Of a stretch of 9,798 nucleotides of DNA, positions 6,299 to 9,798 are shown piece after piece (the stretch's first letter is position 1; each line of letters begins with the position of its first letter). The translations under genes and the position numbers were made by a program. Under the pieces are notes generated by a model that saw nothing but the letters and a program-made list of their open reading frames with translations, had not been told where the DNA came from and made no database searches. This stretch comes from Avoscillospira sp045589035 (GTDB lineage Bacteria; Bacillota; Clostridia; Oscillospirales; Oscillospiraceae), in contig JAZNFJ010000104.1 in assembly GCA_045589035.1 (NCBI GenBank), positions 1 through 9,798 of the forward strand. The letters run 5' to 3'.

Positions 6299-8130
6299 TA
6301 TGCTTCTTCCTCCTCTTCCTTCATGGCGGCTTCGAAGGTTTCCCGGTTCATGGTTTCGTTTTCCAGCAGATACCGGGCAATTTCCGTCAGTTTGGATTTG
6401 TGATCCTGCAGAATCCGGGTGCAGTGGGCATAGGCACGGTCAATGAGGGCCTTGACCTCTGCATCGATGTCGCCTGCCACCTGCTCGGAGTAGGATTTGG
6501 ATTTTTCGTAGTCACGGCCGATGAACACTTCACCTTCGGTGCCGTAGGCGACGGTACCCAGCTTTTCACTCATGCCGTATTTGCTGACCATATCCCGGGC
6601 AATGGCGGTGGCCCGCTCAATATCATTGGATGCGCCGGTGGAAATATCTCCCAGACACAGCTGCTCGGCAACTCTGCCGCCCAGCAGGGAAACGATCTGT
6701 TCGTACATCTCGTTTCGGGAGTGGAAGCCCCGGTCATCTTCCGGCAGGGAGATGGTCATGCCGCCTGCGTGACCTCTGGGAATGATGGTGATCTGGTGGA
6801 CAGGGTCATGGGTGGGCAGGTGGTACATGACTACGGCATGACCGGCTTCGTGGATGGCGGTCAGCTTCCGCTCCCGCTCATTGACCACGCGGCTGCGCTT
6901 TTCCGGGCCTGCGATGACCTTCATCATGGCTTCTTCCAGATGGCGGTTGCAGATGGCAGGCAGATCCTGCCGGGCTGCCAGCAAGGCAGCTTCGTTCATG
7001 AGATTTTCCAAATCTGCACCGGTGAAACCGCCGGTGGCTTTTGCCAGTTTGGTCAGATCCACATCCTCTGCCAGAGGCTTCTGCCGGGCATGAATGTGGA
7101 GAATTTCTTCCCGGCCCTTCCAGTCCGGTGCGCCCACATAGATCTGACGGTCAAACCGGCCGGGACGGAGGAGGGCGGGATCGAGAATATCCTGCCGGTT
7201 GGTGGCAGCAAGGACGATGACACCTTGGTTTTTGCCAAAGCCGTCCATTTCCACCAGCAGCTGGTTGAGGGTCTGCTCCCGTTCATCGTGACCACCGCCC
7301 AAACCGGCACCTCTGCGGCGACCGACGGCATCGATCTCATCGATGAACACAATGGCGGGGGCAGTCTTCTTTGCCTGCTCAAACAGGTCACGGACACGGC
7401 CTGCGCCCACACCCACATACAACTCCACAAAATCAGAGCCGGAGATGGACAAAAACGGCACACCGGCTTCGCCGGCCACGGCTCTTGCCAGAAGGGTCTT
7501 GCCGGTGCCGGGAGGGCCTACCAGCAGAATGCCCTTGGGGATGCGGGCACCCAGACGGGTGAATTTAGCGGGATCTTTCAGAAAGTCGACCACTTCCTGC
7601 AGTTCGGCTTTTTCTTCATCAGCACCTGCCACATCAGAGAAGGTGACCTTCTCATTGATGCCCACGCGGGCATTGGCTTTGGTGAAACGGCCCATGGGGT
7701 TCTGTCCGCCATTGGCACGGCCCACCAAGGTGACGATGAGAATGATAACGCCGACACCAAGCAGGATCAAAGTAGCGATGCTGATCCAGGATATCTTTTC
7801 TTCTGCCGGGGCATAGTGGTAATCTTCCAGAATGCCGGCTTCATGCTGGGCGCGGATGGTTTCCTCCAGATCGGTACGGAACTGCTCCACACTGCCCAGC
7901 CGGGCGGTGACCACTTCGTTCTCTTCCAGAGAGTGCAGGCGCATGACCAGCTGACCGTCGGCAGAAAGAGAGAACTCTTTCACATCCTCGGCTTCAAACA
8001 GCGCCAGCACCTGGGCATAGGAAAGGTCTTTCTTGCCCAGAGAGGAGAACGGGTTTAAAAATGTAGATGCCAGCAGCACCAGAATAATCAAAAGGGGGAG
8101 GATGCCCAAGGGGCTTCTGTGTTGTTTCAA
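6298..8130 (-). CDS. ftsH: FtsH, ATP-dependent zinc metalloprotease
   Basis: A complete 610-residue FtsH, a membrane-bound hexameric AAA+ protease that unfolds and degrades unneeded or damaged membrane proteins and some soluble regulators. Layout: transmembrane helix about 9-27, extracytoplasmic domain about 30-112, second helix about 114-136, then the AAA+ module. This has Walker A GPPGTGKT (205-212), pore loop LYVG (237-240), Walker B FIDEID (262-267) and arginine-finger region GRFDR (324-328). The protease domain has H427-E428-A-G-H431 with third zinc ligand D503 in GASNDIERAT. All catalytic residues are present. The pore aromatic is tyrosine where most FtsH have phenylalanine (MFVG). The C-terminus ends in five glutamates and alanine. 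The start is a TTG: it has AAGGAG at eight-base spacing, and the next in-frame ATG (residue 63) would delete the first helix. It lies 22 bases after hpt and overlaps deoC by one base. Confidence 0.98.
   Translation of the reverse strand: MKQHRSPLGILPLLIILVLLASTFLNPFSSLGKKDLSYAQVLALFEAEDVKEFSLSADGQLVMRLHSLEENEVVTARLGSVEQFRTDLEETIRAQHEAGILEDYHYAPAEEKISWISIATLILLGVGVIILIVTLVGRANGGQNPMGRFTKANARVGINEKVTFSDVAGADEEKAELQEVVDFLKDPAKFTRLGARIPKGILLVGPPGTGKTLLARAVAGEAGVPFLSISGSDFVELYVGVGAGRVRDLFEQAKKTAPAIVFIDEIDAVGRRRGAGLGGGHDEREQTLNQLLVEMDGFGKNQGVIVLAATNRQDILDPALLRPGRFDRQIYVGAPDWKGREEILHIHARQKPLAEDVDLTKLAKATGGFTGADLENLMNEAALLAARQDLPAICNRHLEEAMMKVIAGPEKRSRVVNERERKLTAIHEAGHAVVMYHLPTHDPVHQITIIPRGHAGGMTISLPEDDRGFHSRNEMYEQIVSLLGGRVAEQLCLGDISTGASNDIERATAIARDMVSKYGMSEKLGTVAYGTEGEVFIGRDYEKSKSYSEQVAGDIDAEVKALIDRAYAHCTRILQDHKSKLTEIARYLLENETMNRETFEAAMKEEEEEA
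6309..6314 (-). promoter_or_regulatory. deoC Shine-Dalgarno site inside the ftsH tail
   Basis: AGGAGG (minus strand, 6314-6309) lies ten bases before the deoC ATG and is spelled by the glutamate codons ending ftsH. A weaker purine run (GGAAG) continues closer to the start. The terminating ftsH ribosome would cover this site. Confidence 0.65.
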
Positions 8131-8138
8131 GGGGGGTA

Positions 8139-8144
8139 CTCCTT
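8139..8144 (-). promoter_or_regulatory. Shine-Dalgarno site supporting the ftsH TTG start
   Basis: AAGGAG (minus strand, 8144-8139) lies eight bases before TTG 8130 in the 22-base hpt-ftsH gap. No ATG or GTG in frame lies at a similar distance, so TTG is the start. Confidence 0.8.
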
Positions 8145-8152
8145 ACGGTGAT

Positions 8153-8710
8153 TTAGTCCGTGTAGACTTCCTTTTTCAGGATGCCCACAAAGGGAAGATT
8201 GCGGTAATAGTTTTGATAATCCAGACCCATGCCCACGACGAAGCCGTCGGGGATGGTGAAGCAGCAGTAGTCAGCTTCCAGAGGTTCGGTTCTGCCGGAG
8301 GGCTTGTCCAGCATGGTGCAGATCTTCAGAGAGGCCGGCTCCCGCTCTCTCAGCAGTTCCAGAACGCGATTCAGCGTGTATCCGGAGTCCAGAATGTCCT
8401 CCAAAATCAGCACATGACGGCCTTTAATGTCGCAGTCCAGATCCTTGCGGATGATCAGATTGCCAGAGGAACGGGTGCCATCGCCATAGGTGGAAACGCT
8501 CATAAAGTCCTGCTGCATGGGAACATCAATGCTCTGGGTCATGGCGGCATAGAAGGGCACAACACCTTTCAGAAGACCCACCACAATGGGGTCCTTCCCG
8601 CGGTAATCTTCGGCAATTTGCTTGGCCATTTTATGGATGCCGGCCTTCAGCTCCTCCTCCGATACGAGAACCTTTTCGATATCCTGCATCATGTCGAACT
8701 TGTTTATCAT
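8153..8710 (-). CDS. hpt: Hypoxanthine phosphoribosyltransferase
   Basis: A complete 185-residue purine salvage enzyme that transfers phosphoribose from PRPP to hypoxanthine, and probably guanine, giving IMP or GMP. The PRPP-binding signature VLILEDILDSGYTL has both acidic residues. The N-terminal GLLKGVVPFYAAM loop, the flexible loop with SVSTYGDGTRSSG, and the C-terminal purine site with FVVGMGLDY are all present in order. The length is normal (about 180). The frame can be extended upstream to 8743, but I start at ATG 8710 because GGAGGAG lies eight bases before it; the 11 extra residues would come from tilS coding sequence. The ATG overlaps the tilS stop as ATGA. The tilS-hpt-ftsH order is standard in Firmicutes. 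In B. subtilis, TilS and HprT have been reported to act together as an activator of ftsH transcription, so the linkage may be more than chance. Confidence 0.97.
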   Translation of the reverse strand: MINKFDMMQDIEKVLVSEEELKAGIHKMAKQIAEDYRGKDPIVVGLLKGVVPFYAAMTQSIDVPMQQDFMSVSTYGDGTRSSGNLIIRKDLDCDIKGRHVLILEDILDSGYTLNRVLELLREREPASLKICTMLDKPSGRTEPLEADYCCFTIPDGFVVGMGLDYQNYYRNLPFVGILKKEVYTD

Positions 8711-9798
8711 ATCTCTTTCTCCTCCGCAATATGCAATATCCATGCCGGTTCTCCGGGCTTGGCGGTGCGGTCTGCAGCTGCACCCAGTCCGAAAACGGCA
8801 ATCACGCCTTGTTCATCGGCAAAAACCGGCATGGTCTGCCGCAGATGTGCCGGAACCTTCCGGTCGATCATCCATTTTTTTAAGGTTTTCTGACCACCGG
8901 GCAGGCGAATGGTGTCCCCGGTCTGCCGGGGTCGCACCTGTACCTGGGGGTCAGTGTCAAAATGAAGGGCAAATGTATTTTGGTTGTTCACCGGCTGTGA
9001 CAACAGCACAGGCCCGGTGAGAGAAATCTTCACTCCCAACGCTGAAATCTGCACAGTTTCATTGGCTTTCAGAATGGTAGGAAGGAAATCTGCGGTGGTT
9101 TGTGTGGCTTCAAAGGTCAGACGGTCATAGACCCGCCTTGCCAGAAAGCCACCGGGCAGTTCTGCCTGCGCAGAGCCGTTTTCCCGGCTTAACAGCTGCT
9201 CCACAGCCTGCACATGGGTCATGGTGGGCTTGGGGTTGGGCAGCAGGTGACGGATGGCACGGCGGCGAAGGACCGGCTCTGCCGCCAAAAGGGTAGGGCA
9301 GTCATAGCCGTCTTCTTTTTCTGCCTGTTCCAGCAGGGTATCCACCTGCTGCTGTAAAAATGCTTCGTCCTGCCGCAGAAGATGGGTCATGCGGCTGACG
9401 GTTTCCGTCAAATTGGGGTTCTCCTCCTGCAAAAGGGGGACAACATGATGCCGCAGGCGATTGCGCAGTGCATCATCGCAGAGGTTGGTGCTGTCGGTGC
9501 AGAAGGGAAGATCGTGGGCCTGGACATAGTCCAAAATCTCCGCCTTGGAAACTTCCAGCAGAGGGCGGATGATCCGATCCTGCTTTGCTTCCATGCCACA
9601 CAGACCTTTCAGACCGGTGCCCCGGAGCAGATTCAGCAACACCGTTTCCACCTGATCGTCGGCATGGTGTGCCGTGGCGACCAGACCTTTTTGGCTGCGA
9701 AGGAACTGATAGCGCAGTTCTCTTGCGGCCTCTTCCGGGCTTTTGCCTGTAAGGGTTTTGGGGTCGCCCCGACCCACAGCCAGTTCCACACCCCATTG
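8707..9798 (-). CDS. tilS: tRNA(Ile)-lysidine synthase, N-terminus missing
   Basis: The C-terminal 363 residues of TilS, the enzyme that uses ATP and lysine to turn C34 of tRNA-Ile(CAU) into lysidine, making it read AUA and accept isoleucine. The frame is still open at the window edge (residues QWGV...); a GTG at 9789 is internal. The PP-loop ATPase motif (SGGxDS) is therefore outside the window, with about 100 residues missing. Visible hallmarks are TAHHADDQVET and LLRGTGLKGL, the region CTDSTN...LRNRLRHHVVPLL in the catalytic domain, and the TilS_C domain near the C-terminus with VRPRQTGDTIRLPGG and LKKWMIDRKVPAHLR. The gene is essential in nearly all bacteria that have it. Its TGA overlaps the hpt ATG by four bases, so translation is probably coupled. 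The operon promoter is outside the window. Confidence 0.95.
   Translation of the reverse strand, partial: QWGVELAVGRGDPKTLTGKSPEEAARELRYQFLRSQKGLVATAHHADDQVETVLLNLLRGTGLKGLCGMEAKQDRIIRPLLEVSKAEILDYVQAHDLPFCTDSTNLCDDALRNRLRHHVVPLLQEENPNLTETVSRMTHLLRQDEAFLQQQVDTLLEQAEKEDGYDCPTLLAAEPVLRRRAIRHLLPNPKPTMTHVQAVEQLLSRENGSAQAELPGGFLARRVYDRLTFEATQTTADFLPTILKANETVQISALGVKISLTGPVLLSQPVNNQNTFALHFDTDPQVQVRPRQTGDTIRLPGGQKTLKKWMIDRKVPAHLRQTMPVFADEQGVIAVFGLGAAADRTAKPGEPAWILHIAEEKEI
8719..8725 (-). promoter_or_regulatory. Shine-Dalgarno site fixing the hpt start
   Basis: GGAGGAG (minus strand, 8725-8719) is eight bases before ATG 8710 and lies within the last codons of tilS. The earlier ATG at 8743 is upstream of this site and is rejected. 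Confidence 0.85.

Noticed and set aside
6400..8058. A 552-codon plus-strand open frame antisense to ftsH
   Set aside because: Same cause: codon usage of ftsH. The predicted protein is low-information and rich in Gly, His and Gln, with no domain. FtsH on the minus strand has every motif.
8711..8743. Eleven-residue N-terminal extension of hpt
   Set aside because: The extension covers the Shine-Dalgarno site that serves ATG 8710, and known Hpt proteins start near that residue.
9787..9789. GTG at 9789 as the real start of tilS
   Set aside because: The frame stays open to the window edge and the essential PP-loop motif is absent downstream of it, so the true start lies beyond the window.
1..9798. 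Search for a novel defence, mobile or RNA-based system
   Set aside because: Every stretch is explained by recognised housekeeping genes or gaps under 150 bases. I saw no integrase, transposase, reverse transcriptase, long repeat array or structured leader.

Overview
The window is ordinary chromosomal housekeeping DNA from a low-to-moderate GC Firmicute. A Clostridia of the Oscillospiraceae/Ruminococcaceae kind is my best guess. The evidence is the tilS-hpt-ftsH gene order (the classical Firmicutes order, as in Bacillus subtilis), strong AGGAGG-type Shine-Dalgarno sites before nearly every gene, a Bacillus/Clostridium-type LexA box, and a typical Clostridia cardiolipin synthase. The genus assignment is inference; no rRNA or tRNA is present to settle it. 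I see no mobile element, CRISPR array, tRNA, riboswitch or phage gene, and no clear sign of horizontal transfer.

Layout, left to right. Positions 1-174 (minus) hold the N-terminal end of an unidentified small membrane protein with its own promoter, which carries a 9-bp tandem repeat in the spacer. Positions 260-1069 (minus) encode a membrane-anchored metallophosphoesterase. It lies 37 bases downstream of uvrA (1107-3935, minus), so the two are probably co-transcribed. The 149-base gap 3936-4084 is a divergent promoter region: a uvrA promoter overlapped by a probable LexA (SOS) box facing left, and a promoter for cardiolipin synthase (cls, 4085-5617, plus) facing right. cls and deoC converge on a perfect 36-base palindromic bidirectional terminator (5615-5650) whose outermost triplets are the stop codons of both genes. 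Positions 5648-9798 (minus) hold a tightly packed operon read tilS (start outside the window) - hpt - ftsH - deoC, with a 4-base overlap, a 22-base gap and a 1-base overlap.

How the genes fit together. The operon joins tRNA-Ile decoding (TilS), purine salvage (Hpt), membrane protein quality control (FtsH) and deoxyribose-5-phosphate breakdown (DeoC). The first three are a conserved Firmicutes unit. DeoC at the end, translationally coupled to ftsH, is the less usual part. UvrA handles nucleotide excision repair and appears to be under SOS control. Cls makes cardiolipin.

No undescribed biological system is apparent. The points worth checking are regulatory and architectural: the uvrA SOS box, the stop-codon-bounded terminator, the ftsH-deoC junction, and the repeat-containing promoter near the left edge. 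Several start codons were moved from the longest reading frame to the site with proper Shine-Dalgarno spacing (metallophosphoesterase, cls, hpt), and ftsH is assigned a TTG start.
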